This document shows positions 39,166 through 50,990 of a DNA stretch of 64,000 bases, piece after piece. The DNA lies in contig OX485805.1 of the NCBI GenBank assembly GCA_950295325.1, positions 11,840,501-11,904,500 on the forward strand, written 5' to 3'. The notes beneath the pieces were generated by a model. The model made no database searches and was not told the DNA's origin. It was given only the letters and a program-made list of their open reading frames with translations. Both the position numbers and the translations under genes were made by a program. Source of the stretch: Polytrichum commune. Its lineage: Eukaryota; Streptophyta; Polytrichopsida; Polytrichales; Polytrichaceae. Position 1 is the stretch's first letter. Every line of letters begins with the position of its first letter.

Positions 39166-39547
39166 GAGCAAGCCTGTCGTTCATGGATCTGCATTTGCAT
39201 CCGGGAATGAAAAGTGGCCTCCATCCAGAATGCAGATGCAGACCCAAGCAAAACTGCCACTCATTATGCATTGCTTTCATCAGAATTTCCTCTAAAATGA
39301 TTTGTAGTTTTCTGCGGCCCTACCATGTTGAGTTGTCTTTAGTTAAAAGCCGCCATGAAGTTGTTTGTCCTTCGCTTATAGCAGGCTCCCTGCATATCCC
39401 GCCGAAATGCAGGGAGTTATGCACTTCCTGTATTATTTTACATCCAATTTTAGGGTATAGCAGGGTGACCGGGCCAGTATCCTGCATGTGCATCCGCATC
39501 GCGGATGAGAAAGCGCAAATGCATATGCAGGGTCATTGGGCTTGCCC
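39166..39547. mobile_element. Tourist-like MITE with TAA target duplication, second family
   Basis: The ends are GAGCAAGCC on the left and the inverted GGCTTGCCC on the right, with TAA on both sides (39163-39165, 39548-39550). Inverted similarity extends inward through TGCATTTGCAT-like sequence (left near 39192, right near 39511). The interior is non-coding. The three-base TAA duplication again suggests the PIF/Harbinger superfamily. Confidence 0.75.
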
Positions 39548-40416
39548 TAAGGGCACAACTACACATGTGAATGAAGACATTGGTTAAGGTAACTTTATGC
39601 CTATCTTGAGTAATTATGACATGCACCCAAATATTTACTAAATTCAGTCATATAGTTAAATGTCATGTAACTTTCTAGAAAGCGGGGTTAACAAAGGAAC
39701 TTTAAGTCCTTGTGCATACCAATGCCTTAAGCTTAGTTCTAGCCTCACAAACTTACACCATTTATTGTCTCCTCCAAGTCTCCTCCCTTTGTTTCCAACT
39801 TGTTTCTCTCAGTCCCATCAGGGGTCAACGTTTCTTCTCTCTCTCTCTGTTTCTCTCTCTTGCAGTGGACCCACCCCCCCCTCTTGATTTGTTTGTTGCT
39901 ACGGTTAACAAATAGGGTTGGATTTGCGAATAATAAGTATACACTTGGCCAACAATTCCAATGTTGGCGATTGCTTGAGCATTGGAGCATGAAATTGTTA
40001 GAACTTCCTGGTATCCAAAGTCGGTCATATCTGATAAGCAATTGTGAATCACAAAGATGATCGTTTCAAGTTCCAAAGTGGGAGTTGGGAAGCAAAGGTT
40101 ACAGGAAACCATATTGCGGATCCTCTTTCTCTTTAAACGCTTACAACGGCCTTCCCGATTCTCTTACCAATCGAGTGTAGTCTAATGTTGTCTATATATT
40201 TTGAGCACATAGTCAAATCCCTCATTCTTTTGCGTTTTGGCCATACATAGATACAATCTGTAGAGGCTACAAAAGAAGGATGTATGAACTAAAGTATCCG
40301 GTAATGCGTCGTTTGCTTGCAGCTTGCAAGCTATGTCTAGAGTTGCATTCCAATTTACTATACAATGTATGCAAATAAAGTGTGCGAGTTTGGGGTTTGT
40401 GTCACCATATCTCTAA

Positions 40417-40994
40417 AGGCCACTTCACACATGAGCCAAGAGCCGTGACCTTGTAATGGTGAGGACCCTTGACTCTCATCCAAAGGCCGTTCCATGGGTG
40501 TTGGGAAAGCCATTTTATGTAGTCTTTGGCCCCCAAGCATAGTGTGAAGTGAGAACGAACCATGTTGCGGGACCATTGCATATTTTGTTGGTGGAAAAAG
40601 AGGGGAGGATTTGGTTTAATATAATATGTCTCCAAGTTTATCAATTTAAGATAACTACTTGGTGGTGTTTGTCTGTCTTGGAATCTGCCATGCAGTCTGT
40701 CCTGAAATCTGTCCTGCTCGAAAAAATATTAAAAAAGTCATGGTCTCCCGGAATTTGCGTCAAGCCCACCTCTTGGAGGTGGGTCTGACGCAAATCCCGG
40801 TAGACCATGCACCCTTATCCACAACTAACCATGTAGGACTCCATGTAGACTTTCCATCCACGAACTTTTCTTTGGGCCTTTAGGCCTTCACCTCCTAGTG
40901 TGAAGTGAACTTGGATGGTCTCCGCCTTTTCGACCAATGAGAGCTCTTACATTGCCATGGTCAAGGGCCTTCAGCCTTGTGTGTGAAGTGGCCC
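40417..40994. mobile_element. Tourist-like MITE, copy 2, with internal hairpin
   Basis: The left end AGGCCACTTCACACATGAGC and the right end GTGTGAAGTGGCCC are inverted repeats, and TAA flanks both (40414-40416, 40995-40997). Near the middle, 40741-40772 pairs with 40775-40806 as an imperfect 32-bp stem with a two-base loop around CACCTCTTGGAGGTG. A decayed version of the same hairpin occurs inside the copy at 30411-30899, so this is one family. Confidence 0.85.
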
Positions 40995-41184
40995 TAAGGT
41001 GCAACTTTTGTGCATATCTATGTGACATAGATGTACCATAAAAATTTAAATATTGTCAACTAAATCTCTAGACCATCATTTCTTTTTCCTTTGTGTTCAA
41101 ACGCAAATGTAATGCAAGCCTTGCAGTAACCTTTTCACATGTGCTTATGATGACAGTCAAACTACACTGACTAATGGCACTGCT

Positions 41185-41406
41185 CGGGGGAGAACCGGTG
41201 GTTTGTTGCCGATGAACCGGTGGAGTTTGAGAAATAACCGGTTGAAGTTTGAGACTTAAGGAGAATTACTGATCATTGTAAAGGAATCTATACAAGAATA
41301 TACCTTAAATGAATAAAGCAACACCGGAAGATGTCAACATGTAACTGGTTGGATTTAAAATCGCATGGGTCTTGACTGACTATATATGCCCAAGAACTTC
41401 TGGGGC
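41185..41406. repeat. Dispersed AACCGGTT-rich element, copy 1
   Basis: It shares ordered blocks (GTTTGAGAAATAACCGG, GATGTCAACATGTAAC, GGTTGGA) with the sequences at 53332-53557 and 56474-56693. The ends here have decayed (GGGGAGA on the left, CTTCTGGGG on the right). Confidence 0.7.
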
Positions 41407-41586
41407 ATTGGCTAATAGTACATGTGGGAAATTAGTGAAGGTGGTACTAAATTTTTGTATGCTATGAAATCAATGCCACCATAAGATCTAGGGTTTCGGG
41501 AGCCTAAAGCTTTGGAGAACCCCTCAATGCAAGTTCTCCTCGATTTCCTAGTCTTAGGAGATGCCTCAAAAGTAAGTGGCACTAAT

Positions 41587-41614
41587 GAAGAAGAAGAAGA
41601 AGAAGAAGAAGAAG
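41587..41614. repeat. GAA trinucleotide repeat
   Basis: Nine uninterrupted AAG/GAA units. Confidence 0.95.
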
Positions 41615-43554
41615 CCGCTTCGAGCTCACCAAATTATCTTGTGAACTCTACAACGACCTTGGAACACGCGCTATTTTTTTGAAATGTATGGTAAGTGAGC
41701 ATATATTTATGAATTGCGTATCACTCAGGGCCGGTTCATAGTATGGACCATGAAGTTGGACCATGGAAGGTGGCCTTTTTTCATGGTCCGACTTGATGGT
41801 CCAATTTCCATGGTCCGGTTTCTTAAGAAAAAATTACAAAGCCTTTGGGCCCCTCGCTAGGTGTAAACCAAATGTGGACCAAGAAGAATGACCATGCACC
41901 AAAAAGTGAATGTGCTGATTTTTTTTAATACATGCCTAAAAAAGGAAAATTTGAAAAAATAAATCAAGTTTGACCATTCTCTTGTCTTCTCTTGGGCTTC
42001 ACTTGTCTTCACTTCTTGTCAAATGTATGGAAGATGTGGCTTGCAAATCTTCTCACAACATACTTTCCCAAATAAAATGAGCAATTTAATTTGTATATGT
42101 TCAATGTAACTTACATATGACATATACCTTGTGTGGTACATTGAGCATTATTTGCAATCCGCTTCACCATGTGTACTTGAATTCTAGATGTCCCACATTG
42201 TTTGGTGAAACATGTGGGAGCCGGATTAAGGGGTAGTGTAGGGAAGAAATGGTATGTGTCATGGGCTATGGTATGATCAAGGCATATAGAAGGCATACTT
42301 GCTCCTCAAGATTCATTATAGCACATAGATGTTGAAAAGTGTGCCTTGTGAACCTTACCTAGTGGGTAGAGTTGTATATGTACCCCCCCCTCAAGTTATA
42401 TATATATATAATCACTATAACGGCATTTCTTTGCCATGGTCCTTTGCCTTTTCCTACCTTTGCCTCTCTCACCGCAAAACCCGGAGGACCATGTCCGTGG
42501 CTAAGTTATTGTGCTCTTGTCTTTGTTTGTACGATGCATCATTGAGTTACATGCTATGGATGAAAAGATGTTCAATGAATTTTTCATTAGAATATGAACA
42601 TGGATTTCACATGTAATAAAGGCACGTTTAATTCATGATATACATTATGTATATGTAGTGAAGGCATTAGTCACATTAAATTGGAAAGCATAGTATACAT
42701 ACATGAGTCCATTTTCTAGGATGACATTACTACGTACACATTTGTTTTTCTCTATAAGCTTCTCATAGATAAGGGACTTAATTTCCCGTTATGCCTCTTC
42801 TTAAAGTTAATAGCTATCATCTATTGAGTCAAGCTAGGATTTGATCGACGATAAAGGTGCACCAACTCTCTATTCTCATCTAGAGTAAGATATGTCCTCT
42901 TTGTCTTCCCATCTAAGGTAGAGGGGCACATTCCCGCTCGGGTCCTTAAACCGCTCACTAGACCTATCCAAACAAGAGGTACATTATAGCTTCCAACCTC
43001 AAATTTCTATGTAATCATGATGTACATTTTTGGGGTGAGTGGTTTTGGGTACCCCTATGAGTTCTCCTTCCAAAATTCATAACTAATTCAATATTAATCC
43101 AAAATTAATTATTCCAATTGGTCCAATTTCCAATGTACTTTGCACATCTTCCAAGATTGATTCCCCCTTAATAACTCCCCAATGAACATGCCAATCTGAA
43201 ATTCGAGCGGGAATGTGCCCCGCTACCTTAGTCCCATGCCAACAATAACAACCCCCAACCACAATAAAGCCATCAGAGTATAATTGTACTTCACCAATTA
43301 CTGTCATACATGTGTCAAAACAACTCAAAATTGAGCAAAACTTAACCAACGATATGTTATTTCAATAGCTTTCCAACAACATGCATATCATAAATATCGA
43401 ATTTTAACTAACATCTAAATGTGGAAAAATAGATCAATGTCTTAAAATCAACTTCTAAACATCAACTACAAGTTGACTAAAGTGTATAATAGTGACACTT
43501 GGTATTTGTATGCTTGGCATTTATCTTCCTCTTGCATACAAAAATGTAAACACG
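41615..43554. other. Intergenic DNA without a recognised gene
   Basis: A stretch near 41726-41835 starts AGGGCCGGTTCATAG and repeats the words GGACCATG and ATGGTCC in both orientations. It looks like a decayed MITE whose right end I could not place. The rest is AT-rich with short chance ORFs. Confidence 0.35.
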
Positions 43555-44168
43555 TGGGTGCAAGCACGGTAAGTGGTCAACTCTTGATCTTTGTGCATGT
43601 TTAAGTAAAAAATAGTTCAAAACAATATACTAACTTTGAGTTTTGTGAACAAAAAAAATCATAAACATATAAAAACATGTTGATCTATGAAGCCTAGCAA
43701 TTTAGGTTGACAAAAACCATCTCAAAAAAACTCTCCATATTCTAGAAGATGGTGGAAGAGGGTGTGCAAGTAGTGATGTTGAACAAGTATTTGTCACACT
43801 GTTATTTTAAATATGATAAAAGTACATTGCATTGATAATTTCCTCCAAAAGGAGTTGATGATGACCTCGAGTGTATAATGACCTCAAGGAACATGAAAAA
43901 ATATAATAAACTTCAAAATAGGTAAGGTCATGATATTTACGATCACAACTAGACCTAGCCATTTGCTTTTACTTCAAATGATAAGTTTTGAAGACCTCAA
44001 CTTGGTACAATATTCTACACTTGAGTACTTAACAAACCCATAAAGCTCACCACGAAAAAATTCAATTCAAACAACATTTTGCGACTACTTTTAGGCGTTT
44101 GACCCAAAAAACTATAGTTTCAAAATACTAGAACACTTTTTTGGTTCACTTTACAATGCTTGCACCCA
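43555..44168. mobile_element. Non-autonomous element with TGGGTGCAAGCA inverted ends, copy 2
   Basis: The ends are TGGGTGCAAGCA on the left and the inverted TGCTTGCACCCA on the right, a perfect 12-base match. The 614-bp interior aligns with the element at 26854-27483 in the same orientation, with many differences. No coding potential and no clear target duplication were seen. Confidence 0.78.
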
Positions 44169-45790
44169 CATGATACTTGCCATTAGTGTGCTTAATAATA
44201 TATTCCCCTTAGATAGTGAAATGCAAAACTATCATCTCAAGTATACCAGCGTGTTATGCTAATTGTTCTAATGATAAACAAAAAACTAGAAAATCACTGT
44301 GAAAAGGTTAATCATGTTGAAGAATAATATCAAATTGGCAATTAGTGACACTTTGAAACCTCTAGTCATCAAGTGTAGGCCCTTTGCAAATAGTGTACAT
44401 GACATTAAATGCCATAAACAATGTAGTTAATTACTATGTGCCTTTGTCTTCTACGCTTTAAAGCGTTGACCATTCGTGTGGGAACACGCGAACACCAACA
44501 TATCCGGATTGGCGGTTTTAAGTGCCTAATCCGGGTTGTCCGGATGACCCTAGTATCGTCCAGGGATTCTGTGAAGTGTAGGAGGTCTAGAACTGTCCGT
44601 ACCTGCTTATTTCCTCTTCTTTAACCAAATTTCCGGAAACCCTAGTTTTCGGACTTTTGGTATTTGGGGACACTCTTAACCTTTTTCCGGAGTGTGTCTT
44701 TCCGGATTGTACCCCTAGGTCCTAATTGTAATGCTTACTCTCCCCTCTACGTCTACCCTCTAGAATAGGTGGTTTCTTCCGGTGAAGACGTCCTTGATAA
44801 GATTGGAATCCGGCGCTCCCTCACAACTAATCCGGATTGATCAGATCCGTTTTGGCAGGTCACACAGAGAGATCCGGATTGTTTCTTGGGACCGTAGTGA
44901 CCAAAGGAGTCCGGATTCCGATCGGGGATCTAACTCGACGGGATGAGTGGATGACCCGTACCACTCTCCGGATTGTCCCATCCACCGGTGATGAGGCTTT
45001 CTCGGAAGATCGGATAAGTCCGGATCCCTTCCGAACCTTTGCCTAATCTTCCCCGCAGTTGTCTCACCGGGACGTTACCCTGACGTCCGGAACAATGAGG
45101 ATCTCTTCCTACTATACTCCGGAGGTGGCCTCCAACCCGGGACCCGTATTGATCCGGTCCTTCCCTTCACCTCCCGACGGATCGGTCCGGCTACCTCTAC
45201 CTTGGATTCTACTCAATTTGAGCTAACTGGGCGATCCGTACCACCATCCGGATGGGTTCGCCTAAGGGCAGTGGGACCTCTTCAGAAGATCAGATTGGCG
45301 TAAGCCCGAATCCCTTCCGGATCTCACCCAATCTTCCCAGCGGCTATCCCACCTAGACGTTACTCAATCCACCGGATTAGTGAGGTTTCCCTCCCACTAC
45401 ACCCAGAGATGATGTACAAGGCGATAACCGGATCTAATCCGGGTCTCCTCTCTCATGTCCTATCCGGAACTCCTACCCCTCATGCTCTCCCTCTTCCTCC
45501 AGTAACGTTCTCCGGATCATTCACACAAACAATAATAAAGGAAAATCAAGGAGTGAGAAACCAAGGCATTTATTAGAGTAGGAGTAACCATAATACAACA
45601 ACGGAGAAGGAACCCTTCCCCAACTCCTTATTCAGCCTTAAGTAGAGGCCCTAAAATCCCTAAACTGAGGGCGGCGGCCCAAGTGGCCGCCGCTAAGGAA
45701 AACCCTAACTACACCCGGTCTCCCGGGTTTCCTGGATCCAAATCCGGATTTCCCGCTGACACTCCCAAGGGAAAATTTTATTACTCATCT

Positions 45791-46258
45791 TCAAAAACTC
45801 CTAAGTCCTACTTGCCTACCTCTATTCTGCCTAACTAAACTAGTTATTCTCCTCAAGTAAGAAGAGCGGTGCTTCTTCGGAGCCGATCCCTCCTTTGAGT
45901 GACTGCCTAATCCACTGACTGCGGATGAGCCCCCTCCCGGTGACGCCTTCTGCAACCGCGTGAGCATCCTCCTCATGTTCGAAAACGGGGCAACCTCGTC
46001 CTCCGAATCCGTTGCTCTTTCGGTCCGCGGTGTCCCGGTCCCTGGTGTTCCAGAGACTGTCCCTGGGGTTCCGGAAACTGTCCCCATCCGGAGGCTCCGG
46101 ATCGGAGAAGGATCGCTTCCGGTGCCCTGCTCCGGATTCCGTCTGCCCGAGATCGAAGCCGTCCGCGGATCCCTGTTGGAGGCCGCCCTTGAGGGTGGCG
46201 GAGGAAAGGGACTGACCATTTGGCAGTCTGGAGGAGACGATGCCGAGGCGTGAGTCAT
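45791..46258 (-). CDS. Open frame downstream of the coiled-coil ORF, possible frameshifted C-terminus
   Basis: 155 residues, rich in Ser, Pro and Gly, with two adjacent copies of the word TVSGTPG and a basic tail. Codon composition matches the ORF just upstream on the same strand, but the frame differs. It could be a separate small exon, a frameshifted continuation or a chance opening in GC-rich DNA. Confidence 0.35.
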   Translation of the reverse strand: MTHASASSPPDCQMVSPFPPPPSRAASNRDPRTASISGRRNPEQGTGSDPSPIRSLRMGTVSGTPGTVSGTPGTGTPRTERATDSEDEVAPFSNMRRMLTRLQKASPGGGSSAVSGLGSHSKEGSAPKKHRSSYLRRITSLVRQNRGRQVGLRSF

Positions 46259-46319
46259 AGGGGCCTTGCCCCTACTCGGAGTTGCCTCCCGATCAGAAGT
46301 CTGGTGCCGGATCGGCGTC

Positions 46320-47924
46320 CTAGCCCTGTCCGGAGTCCGGGATCGATCCGAGTTTCACGGAACCGGGGACTGGCCTCTCCCAGATTGGACCGACCCGATA
46401 CTCCTCCTCCTCACCTGGGGAACGGGCCTGTTCCGGAGCCCTCCCGGAACTAGCCGGCTGCGAGCCGCCTCCCTGCTGGCTGGGTCCTGCAGACGCCGAC
46501 GGATTCTGCACCAGGGCCACTTCACCAACTACCTCATAGAGGGTTCCGGTTGGTGACCCAGGCGGACCCGGATAGAGTACCCGCCGGGGTGTTCCGCTTG
46601 GCGGAACCACCCTCTGGATTTCCGCCAGGAGGTCCTTCATCGTCCGTGAGTACTTCACGAGGATGGGAAGGGTCTGCCTGGCGGAAGCGGGCTCTCCGGA
46701 CTCCATCATCCGGTCGTAGAGGTGCGCCTTGTTGACGATCTTTGCTGGATGCCCCACCAGCTTCCGGATCCGGCTGAAGAGCACTGCTTGCTCTGCGTGG
46801 TACTTCCGGATCTCTTCGCTCTTCTGACTCAGCTCCTGAGTCATGGCCGCTACCTGCGCGGTGAGATGGGCGTTCTCCGTCTTGGCCTGCTCCAGCTCCC
46901 TGTCCGCCCTCTTTGCCAATTCTCGAAGAATATTTCCGGGCCCGCAGTCGTCCAGAGCCTGGTTCGCCCCTCGGACGATGTGTTCCATCCGGTAGTACTG
47001 GTTCTGCAGGTCCTCCATCCCTTCCTGGACCCGTTTGAAGGGATTCTCCGGAAAGTCCCAAGCGGATAGATCCACATTCCGCCATGTGGTCTCCCGGCTG
47101 GGTCCGGGTTCCGGATGATGATGAGGAAGAGGAGGAGAGAGTGGCCTCGAGATGGTGGGCGGTGGGCTCCCGGGTGAGGAGGGAGGTGCTTCCGGGATGA
47201 TTGGGTCGCTGGAAGTCTCCGTCTCGAGGTCTCCGGGTTCCGGGAGCAGCTTGTAGGTGACCTCGTCCGCCGCTATCGTTAGCAGGTCCTCCTCCTCCGC
47301 TAAGATGCAATCGAAATGCTGGTAGAGGTGCAAAATGAAGGGGGAGAGAAAGGAGGGTTTCCGGCCGATGTGGGGGAGGGCCCGTCCGACTATCTCCTGG
47401 ATGATCAGGCCCCAGTTCACCGGCCGGACTCCGGACATTGCTCCAAACAGCGTGTTAGCCATGGTGAGGCTAATCCGCTTCGGCTTGTCCGGATTGAGAA
47501 TGGGCAGGAGAAACTCTAACACTCTCCGCTCCCTAAGATTCCGGCAGTTCCCAGGGTGGAATCCGTCCTTTGGATCCGCGTCCCCTTTGAACTTTCCGGC
47601 GAACAGGCCGTCGCGGCGGCCGGCCCACCCTTCTGCAATCCCCCTGGGAAACCCGTAGACCCTGTTCCAGGTATCCGGAGTCCAATGTTCCGGATCCCTC
47701 TTCTTTGTGCCTAGCCACTGATTGCCTCTCTTGAACTTAAACTCATGGAGGGTATCTTCCGCTCTGAGGTTCCAGGGTTTAGAGAGCAGCCCCGCGCAGC
47801 CCATGACCCGGAGATCCTCCGCGAGCTCCTGCAGCTCCCTATCATCCCTCGGAATTGCAGGGGTGAGGGCTTTGAGCGGAATCGGGATGGGGTCCCTCTG
47901 ATCCTCTTCCCGCGCTTCCGGCAT
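46320..47924 (-). CDS. Putative plant transposon-associated protein with coiled coil
   Basis: This is a 534-codon ORF from ATG 47924 (MPEAREEDQ); the frame is open further upstream but that part looks like leader. Residues about 30-230 resemble the N-terminal protein found in plant retroelements and the putative plant transposon protein group: a tract around ISLTMANTLFGAMSG, then VNWGLI and PFILHLYQHF. After a Pro-rich linker, residues about 310-430 form a predicted coiled coil (ELEQAKTENAHLTAQVAAM). The C-terminus is Ser/Gly/Pro-rich and stops at 46320. A second open frame at 45791-46258 (Ser/Pro/Gly-rich, then RMLTRLQKA and a basic end) follows 62 bases downstream in another frame and may be its lost C-terminus. 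No polymerase, integrase or transposase domain is present. The family assignment is from memory of sequence character and is moderate. Confidence 0.55.
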   Translation of the reverse strand: MPEAREEDQRDPIPIPLKALTPAIPRDDRELQELAEDLRVMGCAGLLSKPWNLRAEDTLHEFKFKRGNQWLGTKKRDPEHWTPDTWNRVYGFPRGIAEGWAGRRDGLFAGKFKGDADPKDGFHPGNCRNLRERRVLEFLLPILNPDKPKRISLTMANTLFGAMSGVRPVNWGLIIQEIVGRALPHIGRKPSFLSPFILHLYQHFDCILAEEEDLLTIAADEVTYKLLPEPGDLETETSSDPIIPEAPPSSPGSPPPTISRPLSPPLPHHHPEPGPSRETTWRNVDLSAWDFPENPFKRVQEGMEDLQNQYYRMEHIVRGANQALDDCGPGNILRELAKRADRELEQAKTENAHLTAQVAAMTQELSQKSEEIRKYHAEQAVLFSRIRKLVGHPAKIVNKAHLYDRMMESGEPASARQTLPILVKYSRTMKDLLAEIQRVVPPSGTPRRVLYPGPPGSPTGTLYEVVGEVALVQNPSASAGPSQQGGGSQPASSGRAPEQARSPGEEEEYRVGPIWERPVPGSVKLGSIPDSGQG

Positions 47925-48400
47925 TTTCCCTTCCTTTCTAACTTTCCGGTTTGCACACTCCCTCTCTCTCTTCCGGATTCCCTCTCTTCCGTCAGAGTCC
48001 CGGCAAGCCAACTGCCGGTGACTAAAAAATGCTGAGTCCCAGCAATCCAACTGCTGGCGGCTCGAAATGACAACAACCTCACCACTCGTTCTCTCAGCAA
48101 TTTTGTCTTTCGTGAATCAGGAAAAAGTGGGAAGGAGAAGGAAGGGACCCTTAAATATCCCTCCTCCCTGTTACCGTTTGGTTTAACAGAAAAACGGTTA
48201 CAACCATTTTCCGACGGTCTTCCCCCAACCGTCATAAACCCGTTGTAACCGCCACTTCCGGTCCGTTGGGTAATCTTGGCGCATCCGTTACTTGGTCCGG
48301 ACCAATGGTTCGGATCATGATTACACGGTCCATCCATCCAATTTGACGGACCGGTCATAGTACTTATTTTGAGTCGTTTTATCACACAAGGCGGAGTTAG

Positions 48401-50200
48401 AATACCCTATTTCCTAGTACAAGATATTTTAACCTAAGAGACCCTATTATCTTTAGATAAGCAAGGAAAAATATAGAAATGGAATCCGTATTTCCGTATT
48501 TCCGTCTTTCCGTCGAATTTGGACTCCCACAATTCTCTTCCTTCTTAGGCCAGTTTTGGAAGACTGGCTGGCACTCATTGGACTTCTTAATTGCGTGCCT
48601 TAAAGAAGTAAGTTTAGGTATTTTTGAACAAACGTCAAATTGCATCCATCAATTTGCGTCTACATCTACTTAACCCTTTGCAAGTGACTCATCTTGGGTT
48701 GATGGATGATTTTTCCCTTGCATTAACCCTGCCTAATTCATTCATCCTCAATCAATACAACTATGTATAAACATTAAGTAAACGTGCATATTCTATTCAT
48801 AGACGTATGAGCTGTGCAATTTGGAGATGATTAAAACGAGGAGAAAAAAAAATCAAAGTGATCGTTGTTTTTCGTGTGTTGGGAGCTCGGGTGAGGGCGT
48901 CGACTCCAATCAATGATTGTCACTGCAATGCTAAAATTACATGGACATCAACGATGTGTGTGTGTGTGTTTTCTTATAGAAAAATGAAATAATATTTGAC
49001 ATTCATGTATAAACGGCCTTTGTGCTCACGCCAACAATTTATCTTTTACAATTCAATACTCTTTGGTATTTTAAGGAATTCTTTGCATGTATGTGGTGAA
49101 GTATGAGACAATTACATACTCCAAACGCAAGGTGGGTAGTGTGTTGTGATTTCCACATTTTTGCATGAGAATTTGTGGAGGTGCTCATTTATCGAGTTGT
49201 TCTCATCTAGTGGATCACATAAGCATTATGCTCGTTTCTTAGATGTTCTTGTTTGAAGGTCTTTTATGTCTGATTAAACAATCAATGCTTTTGCAATATT
49301 TTAATTTTTGATTTGTTTTAATCAACGATTCATAGCCTATAGGCGAGAAATAATGTCTAAGCATGATACATTTATTGAAAAAGATAATGCAATTTAGGGC
49401 CGATTCACATGGGGTCCCAAGTCCCAAGTCCCACTCATATTAGGAAGTCCCAACATGGAGGCAAAGTCCCAACTTTTGAGCCTCAAGAAACCATTAAAAT
49501 ATGGTTGATTATAATTAAGTCGGATCTTGATTATTCAACGCAAAGAATCATGGGACTTGTGTTGAGAGTTGGGTCTAGCTTTTTGCTTGACCCAACTCTC
49601 AAGACAAGTCCCAAGCCTCACCTCCAAAAAGTGTTGCCATGTAGGCATCCATGTCATACTTGGACTTAAGACTTGGGATCCGTGTGAACAAACTCTATTG
49701 AACACGGAATATGGAAACATATCCTCAAAAATTCCCATGAATATTTACTTCAACATTTTGGGAGGGTGACTAGGCTATCTATAATTTATTTCCGAGTACG
49801 CATCAATGTGTATGTTTGACAAAATTTCATTTGACATTCAACATCAAATCCAAAGTGTCAAGTGAAATTTTTTATATTAAAAAAGATCAACAAAATTGAC
49901 ATCCACATTTTCTTCTAAAATGTCACCTCAATGTCACATGCTTAGCAGTACATGTTATTTCAATTTATAACGTGTCAATTGATTTGTGGTTTTTTTCTTC
50001 ACAAGCCACTCTACATGCCAATTTCTAGATTGTGTGTGTGTTAATTGATGTGCGAATTACTTTTGTGCAAGTTTTGGCGTGTCAAATGTCAAAAACTTTG
50101 TCAAAAAGACACACTAGTGTGCATGTATTTAGTTAGTTTGGACTATCCAGGCTGGCAAATAAAGTCTAGACACGATACGCGTAGGCAAGCTGGTCCCCTA
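48401..50200. other. AT-rich intergenic DNA holding one MITE
   Basis: Apart from the element at 49397-49695 and a short GTGT run near 48955-48968, no gene or structure is supported. Confidence 0.4.
49397..49695. mobile_element. Probable MITE with imperfect inverted ends
   Basis: The left part GATTCACATGGGGTCCCAAG is matched by the inverted right part CTTGGGATCCGTGTGAAC. The left end begins AGGGCCGATTCAC, similar to the Tourist-like ends elsewhere in the window. The flanking bases TTA and TAT do not form a clean duplication, so the outer limits are approximate. Confidence 0.6.
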
Positions 50201-50990
50201 AACCCTAAACCTAAAGTGGACCTCAAGGTTACGACGGGCCCCACGGCTATGGCGGAAGGGAGCTATGGAAGCTTCCGGCCATGGCGAACGATCCTCCACA
50301 GTAGGTGGGCAACGTGTGCACGCCCAACGTCACCCGTCTTAGTTGCCAAATTCATTCCACACGTGCACAATTTGAGCCAAAGATCCCACAGGTGCATCTG
50401 ACAACCTCTATGGTAGAGCAGGGGATCTAGGGATTCTGGAAACCTTATTGGTGCAGAGGAGCGAACTCCCGGGAAGAAATTAGATGACCAAGGATTTCAA
50501 TGTACCCTTGCGAACAAAGGGAAAGTTACAGTATTCTGGAAGGAAGGTAGGAACTTGGAAGACTCCGGGGAACACAGGAGCTGCCAGCGTGTTTGAGACT
50601 GGCTGGCGGCTTATCCCCTGCCGGCTGAAGTTCGTTGTAGGCCCCGCCACAATTTCCCGTCCAGTTTCGTTTTTCAAGCGTGTTGCCCAAGATTTTCGTC
50701 GTTGTGTTTTGAGTATGCACTTTCTCGAGTGATCGAGTCTTTGCACCCGTCGGGATTGTGAGGTACATAAGAACGAGTAAGCCGCCCTCGGTTGCATTCA
50801 GTTCATTGCAGCCTCCGTTTCTCTCCTCAAGGAATAAGTTAGCTGAGATATTTTAGCGGATTACGGTTCTCTGCAGACTTCAGTCTTTCCCGCTCTGGTT
50901 GGGGTTTGTGTGATCGCGCGGAGTGTTGACGGTGTAGAGTGTTTGGTCGCATTTTGAATCCTGCTGTGTGCGAGGTTGTTATTCTTTCCA

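Larger units (their letters stand above)
44440..48400. other. GC-rich island saturated with the palindrome TCCGGA
   Basis: From about 44500 to 48350 the motif TCCGGA, usually as TCCGGAT, recurs every few tens of bases (for example near 44503, 44829, 44872, 44911, 44967, 45019, 45247, 45337, 45510), in non-coding flanks as well as inside the ORF. The sequence outside these limits is AT-rich with few such sites. The abrupt edges suggest inserted DNA. I could not find terminal repeats, so the type of element is open. Confidence 0.6.

Noticed and set aside
39712-39915. Leu/Ser-rich ORFs around 39.7-40.0 kb
   Set aside because: They derive from a CT-rich low-complexity stretch.
46722-47069. Plus-strand ORFs of 60-115 codons at 45.9-48.0 kb
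   Set aside because: All overlap the GC-rich minus-strand coding region and look like composition-driven shadows.
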